Source: Rhodophyticola porphyridii (GTDB lineage Bacteria > Pseudomonadota > Alphaproteobacteria > Rhodobacterales > Rhodobacteraceae). From it: DNA of 64,000 nucleotides. Positions 27,802 through 36,237 of this stretch are shown here, piece by piece. Under the pieces are notes generated by a model that worked only from the letters and a program-made list of their open reading frames with translations, did not search any database and was not told where the DNA came from. The stretch's first letter is position 1. Each line of letters begins with the position of its first letter. The position numbers were made by a program, and so were the translations under genes. The stretch is taken from the NCBI RefSeq assembly GCF_003688285.1, contig NZ_RCNT01000001.1:1-64000 (forward strand). The letters run 5' to 3'.

Positions 27802-28611
27802 ATGAAACTGAAAAACCTTGAACTGGAAGCCACTGCGCTGATGTCCGAAGTGATCTTCGGGCACGGGTTCGCGCATTACGGCTATTTCCCCGACGGCGTG
27901 CCGGAGGTTCTGTCCGCCGAAGCGATGGGCCGTGCGCAGCAGGCCTATTTCGAGAAGCTGGTGCAGGTCATTCCCGACGGGGTGACGTCAATCCTTGATG
28001 TCGGCTCCGGCACGGGCGCGAATGCCCGGGCGCTGATCGCGCGCGGGTTCGACGTTACCTGCGTTTCGCCGTCGGTCCAGATGAATGAAATGGCGCGGGC
28101 CAAGCTGCCGACGGGCACAGGCGTGCACGACGCCCTGTTCGAGGCGTTCGAGAGCGATGCGCGGTTCGACATCTGCCTGTTTGCGGAAAGCTTCCACTAT
28201 ATCGATCTGGAGGCCGCGCTGGCGCAGGTGAACCGGTACGCCACGCGCGGCATGGTGATGTTCGATTACTTCCGGCGACCCGGCTTCGCCCATGGAGACG
28301 GCACGCGGGGCACGCATCAGGCGTTTCTGGAGGCGGTCGCGGCGCAGGGCGCCTTCCGGATCGTCAGCGACGAGGACATGACCGATGCGATCACGCCGAC
28401 TTTCGTGATCCACGAGTCGATCAAGAACGACAAGGTCGCGCCCTTCATCACGCGGTTCCGGGCCGAGATCGGCCGCGAATATCCCTGGCGCGCCTGGCTG
28501 ATGGAAAAGATGCTGGGTCGTGCGCTGGACAAGCTGAACCGGCGCACCGACCGGGCCGAGAAATTCGCGCGGGAGCATGAATACCGGCTGGTGGTGCTGG
28601 AACGAGTCTAG
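27802..28611 (+). CDS. Class I SAM-dependent methyltransferase, substrate unknown
   Basis: 269-aa Rossmann-fold methyltransferase. Motif I is LDVGSGTGANARALIARG and a post-II segment DICLFAESFHYID follows. The N-terminus (MKLKNLELEATALMSEVIFGHGFAHYGYF) is not recognisable as a known substrate domain. It is 41 bases after paaE and could be read from the same transcript, but nothing in the sequence links it to phenylacetate. Its stop shares CTAG with the convergent topoisomerase gene. Confidence 0.78.
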   Translation: MKLKNLELEATALMSEVIFGHGFAHYGYFPDGVPEVLSAEAMGRAQQAYFEKLVQVIPDGVTSILDVGSGTGANARALIARGFDVTCVSPSVQMNEMARAKLPTGTGVHDALFEAFESDARFDICLFAESFHYIDLEAALAQVNRYATRGMVMFDYFRRPGFAHGDGTRGTHQAFLEAVAAQGAFRIVSDEDMTDAITPTFVIHESIKNDKVAPFITRFRAEIGREYPWRAWLMEKMLGRALDKLNRRTDRAEKFAREHEYRLVVLERV

Positions 28612-29579
28612 CCGATCAGCGCCAGCAGCGCCCGTTCCGCCTTGCGAAGGCGCGCGGGCGTCCGGGCCTGCGCCAGTCTGGCGCGGTCGGTCTCGGAGCT
28701 GTCTGACAAGGCGATCACGTCGGGGTGGATGTAACTGTTCCGCGCGATTTTCGGCGTGTTGTGCAGCCGTTTCGCCGCCGCCTCGGCCATCGCGGTGATT
28801 GTCGGGTCGGGATGGCGAAGCGCCACCTCCATGGCCGCGACCGACCCGTTCCATGTGCGAAAGGCCTTGGGCGTCAGCCCCTCCTCGCCCGTCAAGTCGG
28901 CGATATGCCGGCTCAACATCTCCGGGGTCACCGCGCGCGGGGTCTCGCCATCAAGCCATGTGGCGACCGGGGCCCCGGGCAGATCGTCCAGCCGGCCGAG
29001 GGCGCGTGCCAGCCGCCTGTCGGTCAGCTTGGTGCGCACCTTCGCGCCACCCTTGGCGGTGAAGGACAGCGACAGGGCATCCTTCCCGACGTTCAAATGG
29101 CGCGAGCGGAGAGTGGTTGCGCCGTAACTGCCGTTTTCCTCGGCATAATCCACATGTCCTGGGCGGAGGGACAACTGGTCGATCAGGCCCAGAACCGCGG
29201 CCAGCGCGAAATCGCGGCTGCCCGGTTCACCCTCCAGCCCCTCGCGGATCTTCTGGCGAAGCCGCGGCAGGGCGGCGCCGAACCGGGGCAGATCGTCGAA
29301 TTTGCACTGCGCGCGAAACGCGGTCCAGTCCACGTGATAGCGGTATTGCTTGCGCCCCGCCGCGTCGCGCCCCGTGGCCTGCAAATGGCCATTGATCCGC
29401 GGGCTGATCCAGACCGCGGAATAGGCGGGCGGGACCGCCAGCGCCTCGATCCGGGCGCGCTCGCGGCGGCTGGCGATGGTGGTGCCGTCCGGTGCGCGGT
29501 AGGAAAAGCCGCGGCCCTGACGCCGGCGCGTGATGCCGGGGCGGTCATCGGGATAATAGATCAGGCCATCGGGGGTCAT
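28608..29579 (-). CDS. DNA topoisomerase IB
   Basis: 323-aa poxvirus-like type IB topoisomerase, which relaxes supercoils through a 3'-phosphotyrosyl intermediate. The catalytic tyrosine is Y283 in NTPKIARNSYIHPDVI. A KGGAKVR lysine segment and RTWNGSVAAMEVALRHPD precede it, as in bacterial TopIB. The N-terminus has GLIYYPDDRPGITRRRQGRGFSYRAPDG. The start is ATG 29579; an in-frame TTG 18 bases upstream is less likely. Bacterial TopIB enzymes are accessory to gyrase and Topo I. Confidence 0.9.
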   Translation of the reverse strand: MTPDGLIYYPDDRPGITRRRQGRGFSYRAPDGTTIASRRERARIEALAVPPAYSAVWISPRINGHLQATGRDAAGRKQYRYHVDWTAFRAQCKFDDLPRFGAALPRLRQKIREGLEGEPGSRDFALAAVLGLIDQLSLRPGHVDYAEENGSYGATTLRSRHLNVGKDALSLSFTAKGGAKVRTKLTDRRLARALGRLDDLPGAPVATWLDGETPRAVTPEMLSRHIADLTGEEGLTPKAFRTWNGSVAAMEVALRHPDPTITAMAEAAAKRLHNTPKIARNSYIHPDVIALSDSSETDRARLAQARTPARLRKAERALLALIG

Positions 29580-29620
29580 GCAGGGGAAACCCTGCAAGCC
29601 GATAAATGGTTCCCGCCGGG

Positions 29621-30346
29621 TCAGTCTGCGTAGTCGGGCTCCTCAGTATCCAGAATCTTCCTCAGTTCGGCCAGAAACGCCGCATCGGCATCGGCGCAGC
29701 CCTCCAGCTCGCGCGCCGTCTTCTCCGCGATCTCCGGGGACAGCTCGCGCAGGGGACGTCCGGTCTGCAGGGCAAGGATATAGGTGCGCGCCGCACGTTC
29801 GAAGTAATACAGACGCGCGAAGGTCTCGGCCACGGTTTCGCCGATGATCAGGACGCCGTGATTACCCATGATCATCGTCCTGACGGACGGGTCCTGAAAC
29901 AGGCGGGCGCAACGGGTGCCTTCCTCCTCAAGCGCGAGACCGCCATAATTCTCATCCACGACGTGCCGATTGTAGAACATGGCGGAGTTCTGATCGACGG
30001 GCGGCAGACGGCTGTCCGCCAGCGCCGCGAGCGCCGTGGCATAAGTGGAATGCACATGCATCGCGCAGCGCGCATGGGGCACATGGCGATGCAGACTGGC
30101 ATGCAGGCCCCAGGCGGTCGGGTCCGGCGCGCCGCGGCCGCTGCAGCTTTCGGGATCATTGGCGTCGATCACCCAGAGGTCCGAGGCGCGCATCCGGCTG
30201 AAATGGCGTTTGGGGTTGATCAGGAAGCGGCTGCCATCCTCGCTCACCGCAAGCGAGAAGTGATTGGCGACCGCTTCATGCATGCGCTCGCGCGCGGTCC
30301 AGCGGAAAGCGGCGGCGAGATCGCGTCGCGCGGTGGCATGATTCAT
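29621..30346 (-). CDS. Class II aldolase/adducin-domain protein
   Basis: 241-aa class II aldolase-type protein. A zinc-binding HVHSTYATALA motif and MGNHGVLIIGETVAETFARLYYFERAARTY are present. Members act as fuculose/rhamnulose phosphate aldolases, ribulose-phosphate epimerases or unknown enzymes; the substrate here cannot be told. ATG 30346 has GAGAGGA upstream. A frame extension to 30493 would enter the intergenic promoter. It is divergent from a LysR regulator 251 bases away, a frequent regulator-target arrangement. Confidence 0.85.
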   Translation of the reverse strand: MNHATARRDLAAAFRWTARERMHEAVANHFSLAVSEDGSRFLINPKRHFSRMRASDLWVIDANDPESCSGRGAPDPTAWGLHASLHRHVPHARCAMHVHSTYATALAALADSRLPPVDQNSAMFYNRHVVDENYGGLALEEEGTRCARLFQDPSVRTMIMGNHGVLIIGETVAETFARLYYFERAARTYILALQTGRPLRELSPEIAEKTARELEGCADADAAFLAELRKILDTEEPDYAD

Positions 30347-30597
30347 GTCATCCTCTCCCTCGAATGTGGCGAAGCCTAGATGCGATGACGGGGAATGGGA
30401 AACGGGAAGCCGAAGGCGCCGTCGCCCGCAAAACCTATCCTTTTGGACAGGTATTCCACGATTTACATAAAATTTGAGCTTTCGCGCCACCAACGGTCCC
30501 CCTTAATACCCGGCTTTGGCCTGCGCCTCTCCGCAATCGCGCCGCATTTTGATCCCATGGTGCCAGACAACAAGAACATGTGCTGATGGGTGACTGA
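30347..30597. promoter_or_regulatory. Divergent promoter region between class II aldolase and LysR genes
   Basis: 251 bases between divergent start codons with no gene-like frame. The part from 30455 to 30485 is AT-rich (ACGATTTACATAAAATTTGAGC) and is the likely place for LysR binding, whose sites often contain T-N11-A. No exact palindrome was recognised. Confidence 0.5.
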
Positions 30598-31503
30598 ATG
30601 GACCGTTTGACGGAGATGGAAGCGTTTGCCACCGTGGTGGATCAAGGCGGTTTCACGGATGCGGCGAGGAAGATGGGGATTTCGAAATCGGCCGTCTCCA
30701 AGCATGTGTCGAGCCTTGAAACCCGCCTTGGCGCGCGCCTGCTGAACCGGACGACCCGCCGGGTCAGCCCGACCGAAATCGGGCTGGCCTACTATGATCG
30801 TGCGCGGCGCGTGCTGAATGACGCGGGCGAGGCCGATGCGCTGGTGACCGCGATGCAATCGGCGCCGTCAGGGCTCTTGCGTGTTTCGGTCGCCACCGAT
30901 TTCGGCGTGAACCATCTGTCGCCGGTTCTGGGGCAGTTTCTGCATTCCTATCCGGAAATCACGGTCAACATGATCCTGAACAACCGCTATGTCGAACTGA
31001 TCTCCGAAGGGTTCGACATGGCGATCCGCGTGGGCGATCTGGAGGACAGCAGCCTGCGCGCCCGCAAGCTGACCGAAACATACAAGCGCATGATCGCGGC
31101 CCCCAGCTATTTCGAGGAGTTCGGCCGGCCCGAAAAGATCGACGATCTGAACGATCACAAGCTTCTGCATTACTCCAATCAGGCCAGCGGCAACGTCTGG
31201 AAGCTGACCGCGCCCTCGGGTGAAAAACGACAGGTCCGCACCGCCGGATCGCTGACGGTGAATGACGGCCAGTCACTTCTGAATGCCGCGATCGGAGGGC
31301 TTGGCATCGCCTATCTGCCCAGCTTCCTCTATGCCGATGCGATGCGTCAGGGCCTGCTGGTCGATGCGATCCCCGACCTTCCGATGGAGGTGCATGGCAT
31401 CTATGCCGTCTATCCGCCGGGCCGCTACACCCAGCCCAAGGTCCGTGCCTTCATCGATTTCCTCGTAGAGCAGTTTCGGGACAAGGGTCCTGAGGACTGG
31501 TGA
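30598..31503 (+). CDS. LysR-family transcriptional regulator
   Basis: 301-aa LTTR. The N-terminal helix-turn-helix is MEAFATVVDQGGFTDAARKMGISKSAVSKHVSSLE followed by GARLLNRTTRRVSPTE. The effector domain shows LLRVSVATDFGVNHLSP and GLGIAYLPSFLYAD, and resembles the AaeR/PgrR branch of LysR regulators. The divergent class II aldolase gene is the natural target, though the inducer is unknown. The gene ends 45 bases before a strong terminator. Confidence 0.93.
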   Translation: MDRLTEMEAFATVVDQGGFTDAARKMGISKSAVSKHVSSLETRLGARLLNRTTRRVSPTEIGLAYYDRARRVLNDAGEADALVTAMQSAPSGLLRVSVATDFGVNHLSPVLGQFLHSYPEITVNMILNNRYVELISEGFDMAIRVGDLEDSSLRARKLTETYKRMIAAPSYFEEFGRPEKIDDLNDHKLLHYSNQASGNVWKLTAPSGEKRQVRTAGSLTVNDGQSLLNAAIGGLGIAYLPSFLYADAMRQGLLVDAIPDLPMEVHGIYAVYPPGRYTQPKVRAFIDFLVEQFRDKGPEDW

Positions 31504-31548
31504 GCGTCATAAGCTTCCCCATGCGTGAGTATTGTGGGGTCGCTCTTG

Positions 31549-31584
31549 GGCCCGGTTGGCATGTGTCGACCGGGCCATTTTTTT
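31549..31584 (+). terminator. Rho-independent terminator of the LysR gene
   Basis: GGCCCGGT (31549-31556) and ACCGGGCC (31569-31576) form a perfect 8-bp stem with a 12-base loop, followed by A and seven T (31578-31584). It lies 45 bases after the LysR stop and separates it from the convergent OmpA gene. Confidence 0.93.
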
Positions 31585-31608
31585 GGCCTACTCCTTCCGG
31601 TGCGCGCC

Positions 31609-32550
31609 CTATTCCGTATTGGTCAGAACCACCTCGACACGCCGGTTCAGTTCCCGCCCGTCATCGGTGCTGTTGGGGGCCCTGGGTGCGAGATATCCCA
31701 CCCCTTCGGCACGCAGCCGCTCGGGCGCGATATCGTATGTCGAGATCAGGAAGCTGCGCACCGAATTGGCCCGCGCCCGGCTGAGTTCGATGTTGTTCTG
31801 CAACGCGCCTTCGGCATCCGTGTGGCCCACCAGAACAACCCGCTTTTCCGGATTGGCGATCAGGTAGTCGGCCAGCGTCGCAAGCGACAGATACATGTCA
31901 CCCGACAGCGTGGAGGCACCCGTCTCGAATTGCAGATCGTCTAGCGTGGCGGTACCGGTGCGTTCCAGAGTGGCGATCAGGGCTCCGGTGTCGGCAGGCA
32001 GGCCCGTCTCGTCCGGCGCGCGGCTTGAAAGGGTCACCTCCGGCCCTTCTTGCCCGGGCGGACCGACGCGGACCAGATGGATGTATCCATGGCCCCCCCC
32101 GCGGGAGACGATGAGCGCGATGGTGTCGTTTGCCTCGGCCGTCTGCCGCCGCGCGATCAGATAGGCGAAATCGCCCAGGTTGACATGCATCACCGGCTCC
32201 GGCGCCACGTCGATGCCGAAGCGGAAATCGAACCCGCCGCAATCGCGGTCGGTACAGGAAAACAGCACCTCGTAGCCGTCGGCCACCAATTGCGCGCGCA
32301 GCGGCGCCAGAAGCTGGACGGTGGTTCCGCCATAGGGCACCACCTGCCAGACCATGCGGGAAAATCCCCCTTCGGCATCGTAGCGCGCCATGCCCGCTTG
32401 CGTCCACGGGCCGGTCGGCATCTCGTAGCGGCCCATCGGCTCTGTCTCTTCCAACGCCAGCCGCGCGGCCGCGGGCAATTGCAGGTCAAGCGCCGCCGAG
32501 GGTGTGGCCATGACGCCCGCCAGAAAGAGATGCGCCAGCCGCAGTCTCAC
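31609..32550 (-). CDS. OmpA-family outer-membrane/peptidoglycan-linked protein
   Basis: 313-aa protein with a signal peptide (MRLRLAHLFLAGVMATPSAA) and a C-terminal OmpA domain that holds peptidoglycan. The domain runs from about residue 205, with FETGASTLSGD, VVLVGHTDAEGALQNNIELSRARANSVRSFL and ELNRRVEVVL. The N-terminal 200 residues (with a CTDRDCGGFDF pair) are a separate domain of unknown type. ATG overlaps the stop of the AhpD-like gene (ATGA). It ends a four-gene coupled operon. Confidence 0.9.
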   Translation of the reverse strand: MRLRLAHLFLAGVMATPSAALDLQLPAAARLALEETEPMGRYEMPTGPWTQAGMARYDAEGGFSRMVWQVVPYGGTTVQLLAPLRAQLVADGYEVLFSCTDRDCGGFDFRFGIDVAPEPVMHVNLGDFAYLIARRQTAEANDTIALIVSRGGGHGYIHLVRVGPPGQEGPEVTLSSRAPDETGLPADTGALIATLERTGTATLDDLQFETGASTLSGDMYLSLATLADYLIANPEKRVVLVGHTDAEGALQNNIELSRARANSVRSFLISTYDIAPERLRAEGVGYLAPRAPNSTDDGRELNRRVEVVLTNTE

Positions 32551-33122
32551 CGATCCTGCCCGTGATATTCCGGATTGGGCCGCATATCGACGGCGGAGGC
32601 CATCCGGTTCGACATGTTGAAGAAGGAGGCGGTCGCCGCGATATCCCAGATATCGCGATCGCTGAACCCGACATCGCGCAGCGCCTGACGGTCCGCCTCC
32701 TCGATCCGGTAGCTGGCTTCGGTCATCATCACGGCAAAATCCAGCATGGCCCTTTGGCGTGTGTCGAGCGGGGCCACGCGATAGTTCATTACCAGCGCTT
32801 CGCCCAGGGCCGGATCGCCCGACAGCGCCCGAACGGCGGCGCCATGGGCCACGAGGCAGTAGAAACAGCGGTTCACCGCGGACACGGCCACCGCGATCAT
32901 CTCGCGCTCCAGCTTGCTCAGCCCGCTGTCGCCGAGCATCAGGTCATTATACATCGTCGTGAACGCGTTCAGCTTGTCCACGTCGAAGGCATAGGCGGCC
33001 AGGACGTTGGGGATCATCCCGAGCTTTTCCTGGCAGATATCGAAGTACTTCTGCGTCGCCTCGGGCAAGGGCTCAATCGGCGGCAGGTTCAGGGCGGTGG
33101 CGTTGGGGTCAGGTTTGCTCAT
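32547..33122 (-). CDS. AhpD-like peroxidase-related / carboxymuconolactone decarboxylase-fold protein
   Basis: 191-aa all-helical CMD/AhpD-fold protein with a redox CxxC motif, C86 and C89 in NRCFYCLVAHG with H93. The layout is that of alkylhydroperoxidase-like 'peroxidase-related enzymes' in which CxxC...H reduces peroxides. The rest includes FAVMMTEASYRIEEADRQALRDVGFSDRDIWDI. It overlaps the upstream GNAT gene by 14 bases and the downstream OmpA gene by 4. The physiological reductant partner is not visible. Confidence 0.88.
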   Translation of the reverse strand: MSKPDPNATALNLPPIEPLPEATQKYFDICQEKLGMIPNVLAAYAFDVDKLNAFTTMYNDLMLGDSGLSKLEREMIAVAVSAVNRCFYCLVAHGAAVRALSGDPALGEALVMNYRVAPLDTRQRAMLDFAVMMTEASYRIEEADRQALRDVGFSDRDIWDIAATASFFNMSNRMASAVDMRPNPEYHGQDR

Positions 33123-33855
33123 CGGTCTCTTTTTTTATTCTGTAATGATAGTGTCCCACAGGCTGAAACCCCATGGAAGCGTAGAGCGCATTGGCCGGCA
33201 GGTTTGCGCCCGTCACCAAAAGTGTGATGTGGGTGGCGTCGCGGGCTTTCGCCCAGAATGCCATGGCCTGCATCATGTAGCGGCCCATCCCCCTGCGGCG
33301 ATGCTCGGCGCGTGTCTCCAGCGCGTGCACCATGGCGATCCGCCCGTCTAGCGCGACAAATCCGGTGCCCGCCGGCCGGTCGTCGATCCGCCCGAAAATC
33401 GTCGTCTTGGGGGTGGCGGCGCGGTGCATGACGGCCAGCCGTTCCGGCCCGATCCCGCCTTGCGCCCAGATCTCCTCCTGCGCGGCCAGCGGCGGCCAGA
33501 TCTCGAAGCAGGTGATCGGCGGGGGCGCGTCCGTCGCGATGGCATCGACCGGGGCGGCATAAAGGGTGACAGGGTCTTTGAGGACGTAGGATTCCGTCTC
33601 TAACAGATGATCCAGAGCCGTTTCGCCCTCCCGGATCATGAAGAGCGGCGGTTGCCCCATGTGGCGCATCGCGGTCTCCGCCTCGGCCAGATCTGCGGCG
33701 GTCGGATTTCCCTCGCGGAGGGTCGCGGCGCAGGTCCGGCTGCCGCTGCCGCGCCGCCCCTCGCGCAGGCGCCAGAGACCCAGGTCGAAAAGGCGCACGG
33801 GCGGCCATGTGTGGTCGATCACGGGATAGAGATCGGGGGCGCGGGGCAGCGTCAT
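33109..33855 (-). CDS. GNAT-family N-acetyltransferase
   Basis: 248-aa GNAT. The acetyl-CoA loop is VHALETRAEHRRRGMGRYMMQAM (R-R-G-M-G-R), followed by ALYASMGFQPVGHYHYR. The first about 150 residues form an extra N-terminal half of unknown type. Substrate is unknown. It starts on ATGA after the molybdopterin-binding-domain gene and runs 14 bases into the AhpD-like gene, so it is the second member of a tightly coupled four-gene operon. Confidence 0.85.
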   Translation of the reverse strand: MTLPRAPDLYPVIDHTWPPVRLFDLGLWRLREGRRGSGSRTCAATLREGNPTAADLAEAETAMRHMGQPPLFMIREGETALDHLLETESYVLKDPVTLYAAPVDAIATDAPPPITCFEIWPPLAAQEEIWAQGGIGPERLAVMHRAATPKTTIFGRIDDRPAGTGFVALDGRIAMVHALETRAEHRRRGMGRYMMQAMAFWAKARDATHITLLVTGANLPANALYASMGFQPVGHYHYRIKKETDEQT

Positions 33856-34580
33856 TGCGCCTCGGGGAACAGGGCGGCCAGTTCGTGGATCACCGCATCG
33901 ATGGCGGCGCCGTCGGGGCTGCGCACTACGATATTCGCGCCATAAACACCGTCCTTGATGAACGGGTAGGAGCCGATTTCCACCTCCGGGTGGGCTGTTG
34001 CCAATTTGCCAAGGGGACCGGCGATGTCGCCTTCGCCCCGCGCGATGCGCAGCGATTGGGACAACATCGGCGCGCCGCCCGTCAGCGTCGGCAGGACCGA
34101 GGCGACCATCGTCTGAAATACGGTCGGCACCCCGGCCATCACATGCACATTGTGCAGCGTGAACCCGGGCGCGGCGGAGACCGGATTGTCGATCAGGCTG
34201 GCGCCTTCGGGGATGCGCGCCATGCGCAGGCGCGCCTCGTTCAAAGTGCTGCCCTGCCGGTCGTAATGCGCCTGCAGGATTGCGCGGGCATCGTCGCGGA
34301 TGCCGATCGGCACCGCAAAGGCATCTGCCACGGCCTCCGCGGTGATGTCATCATGGGTGGGGCCGATCCCGCCCGAGGTGAACACGGTATCGTACCCCGC
34401 GCTCAGCGCCTGCACCGCGCCGACGATCGCATCGTGATTGTCCGGCACGATGCGTACCTCGCTCAGGCGGATGCCGTGTTTCGTAAGCTCCTGCGCCAGA
34501 TAGTGCATGTTCGCATCACGGGTCCGGCCGGACAGGATTTCATCGCCGATGACCAGCATCGCGGCGGTGGGGTTTGGCAT
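33852..34580 (-). CDS. Competence/damage-inducible CinA-like molybdopterin-binding domain protein
   Basis: 242-aa protein with the MoCF/MoaB-type fold: AAMLVIGDEILSGRTRDANMHYL, TSGGIGPTHDDITAEAVADAF and the later IPEGASLIDNP, as in CinA N-terminal domains. The CinA amidohydrolase C-terminal domain is absent. The CinA N-terminal domain can act as a pyrophosphatase on ADP-ribose or similar nucleotides; a function as such is inferred. AAGGAG lies 9 bases before ATG 34580. It heads the four-gene operon. Confidence 0.86.
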   Translation of the reverse strand: MPNPTAAMLVIGDEILSGRTRDANMHYLAQELTKHGIRLSEVRIVPDNHDAIVGAVQALSAGYDTVFTSGGIGPTHDDITAEAVADAFAVPIGIRDDARAILQAHYDRQGSTLNEARLRMARIPEGASLIDNPVSAAPGFTLHNVHVMAGVPTVFQTMVASVLPTLTGGAPMLSQSLRIARGEGDIAGPLGKLATAHPEVEIGSYPFIKDGVYGANIVVRSPDGAAIDAVIHELAALFPEAQ

Positions 34581-34627
34581 GGGCCTGCTCCTTGCCTGCA
34601 TTGCCTGCCGGGTATAGGGGCTTGGCG

Positions 34628-35344
34628 ATGCGTTTTCAAACCCCTCTGATCCCCGCGACCCTGCTGCGGCGCTACAACCGGTTTCTGGCCGAGATACGGC
34701 TGGAGGACGGGCAGGTGGTGACGGCCCATTGCCCCAATCCTGGCTCCATGATGGGGCTGAAGGAGCCGGGACTGCGGATCTGGGTCGAGCCAAATGACGA
34801 TCCGCGAAAGAAGCTGAACTACGGCTGGCGGCTAGTGGAACTGCCCGGCGGTCACTGGGCCGGGATAGACACAAGCCTGCCGAACAGGGTAGTTCTGGAG
34901 GCGCTGCGCGCTGCCGCGATCCCGGAACTGGCCGCCTATGCGGAGATCACGCCCGAGGTGACCTATGGGCAGAACAGCCGGGTCGATTTTCTGGCCTCGG
35001 GCCCGGGCCTGCCGAATGCCTATGTGGAGGTCAAGAACGTCACCCTGCGCCGACAAGGCGACTGGGCGGAGTTTCCCGACAGCGTGACCGCCCGTGGCGC
35101 CAAACACCTGGCCGAACTGTCGCGCATGGCCGCCGACGGCCACCGGGCGGTGATGCTCTACCTGCTTCAGCGGAGCGATTGCGCCCGGCTGAAAATCGCG
35201 GGCGACCTAGACCCGGCCTATGCCGGAGCGTTCGACGCGGCCCGGGCCGCCGGTGTGGAGATGCTGTGCTATGGCACCAGGATCGGCCCTGATGCGGTCG
35301 AAATCGGCCATGCGGTGCCGGTCGACCCGGCCACGCAGATATGA
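34628..35344 (+). CDS. sfsA: DNA/RNA nuclease SfsA (sugar fermentation stimulation protein)
   Basis: 238-aa SfsA. Family segments are NRFLAEIRLEDGQVVTAHCPNPGSMMGL, SRVDFLASGPG and EVKNVTLRR with EFPDSVTARGAKHLAEL, the nuclease-like core with conserved D/E/K. E. coli SfsA was first described as a maltose-gene regulator; the fold suggests a nuclease. ATG 34628 has a weak ribosome site (TTGGCG). It is monocistronic between the operon at 34580 (divergent) and map. Confidence 0.93.
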   Translation: MRFQTPLIPATLLRRYNRFLAEIRLEDGQVVTAHCPNPGSMMGLKEPGLRIWVEPNDDPRKKLNYGWRLVELPGGHWAGIDTSLPNRVVLEALRAAAIPELAAYAEITPEVTYGQNSRVDFLASGPGLPNAYVEVKNVTLRRQGDWAEFPDSVTARGAKHLAELSRMAADGHRAVMLYLLQRSDCARLKIAGDLDPAYAGAFDAARAAGVEMLCYGTRIGPDAVEIGHAVPVDPATQI

Positions 35345-35413
35345 CCATGCCGCGTCTGGAAAATCGGCGTCTCATCGCATAAGTTTCGGCAAACACAGCT
35401 CCGGAGTGGTAGT

Positions 35414-36226
35414 TTGGACGATTTCCAGGGCCGTTTGACCAAGGACGGCATCCGCATTCATCAACCGCAGGATTTCGCCGGCATGCGCAAGGCCGGTGCG
35501 CTGGCGGCGCGTATCCTGGACGATATCGCGCCGATGGTGCAGCCCGGTGTGACTACCGGTACGCTGGACGACCGGATTACCGCGATGGTCGCGGAGGCCG
35601 GGGCAACCTCGGCCACGATCGGGTATCGCGGGTACAAGCACGCAAGCTGCATCAGCGTGAACCACGTGGTCTGTCACGGGATTCCGGGCGCGAAAGTGCT
35701 GAAGGACGGCGATATCCTGAACATCGACGTGACCGTCATCGTCGACGGCTGGTACGGCGATACCAGCCGGATGTTCGTCGCCGGTCGGTTGAACCGGCGG
35801 GCCGAACGGCTGGTGCAGGTCACCCATGACGCGTTGTTCAAGGGGATCGAAGCGGTGAAACCGGGCAACACCTTCGGCGATATCGGCCATGCCATCCAGT
35901 CCTATGTGGAGCAGCAGCGCATGTCGGTCGTGCGCGATTTCTGCGGGCACGGGCTGGGGCAGGTGTTCCACGCTCCGCCCAATGTGCTGCATTACGGGCG
36001 CCCCGGCACCGCGGCGGTGCTGGAGGAGGGCATGTTCTTCACGATCGAGCCGATGGTCAATCTGGGCCGTCCCGAGACCAAGGTGCTCGCCGATGACTGG
36101 ACGGCGGTGACCCGCGACAAATCCCTGAGCGCGCAGTTCGAGCATTCCATCGGCGTGACGGCAGACGGTTGCGAGATTTTCACCCTGTCGCCCGGTGGGC
36201 TGTTTCACCCGACCTACGCCAGCTGA
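35414..36226 (+). CDS. map: Type I methionine aminopeptidase
   Basis: 270-aa metalloprotease removing N-terminal methionine from new proteins. Metal and substrate motifs: SVNHVVCHGIPG, ILNIDVTVIVDGWYGDTSRMF (D, D ligands), FCGHGLGQVFHAPPN (H ligand) and FTIEPMVN (E ligand), with the last E in SLSAQFEHSIGVT. The only plausible start is TTG 35414, 7 bases after GGAG; the first in-frame ATG would delete the N-terminal helix. It ends 11 bases before a convergent gene. Confidence 0.95.
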   Translation: MDDFQGRLTKDGIRIHQPQDFAGMRKAGALAARILDDIAPMVQPGVTTGTLDDRITAMVAEAGATSATIGYRGYKHASCISVNHVVCHGIPGAKVLKDGDILNIDVTVIVDGWYGDTSRMFVAGRLNRRAERLVQVTHDALFKGIEAVKPGNTFGDIGHAIQSYVEQQRMSVVRDFCGHGLGQVFHAPPNVLHYGRPGTAAVLEEGMFFTIEPMVNLGRPETKVLADDWTAVTRDKSLSAQFEHSIGVTADGCEIFTLSPGGLFHPTYAS

Positions 36227-36237
36227 GCGCGACCGCC

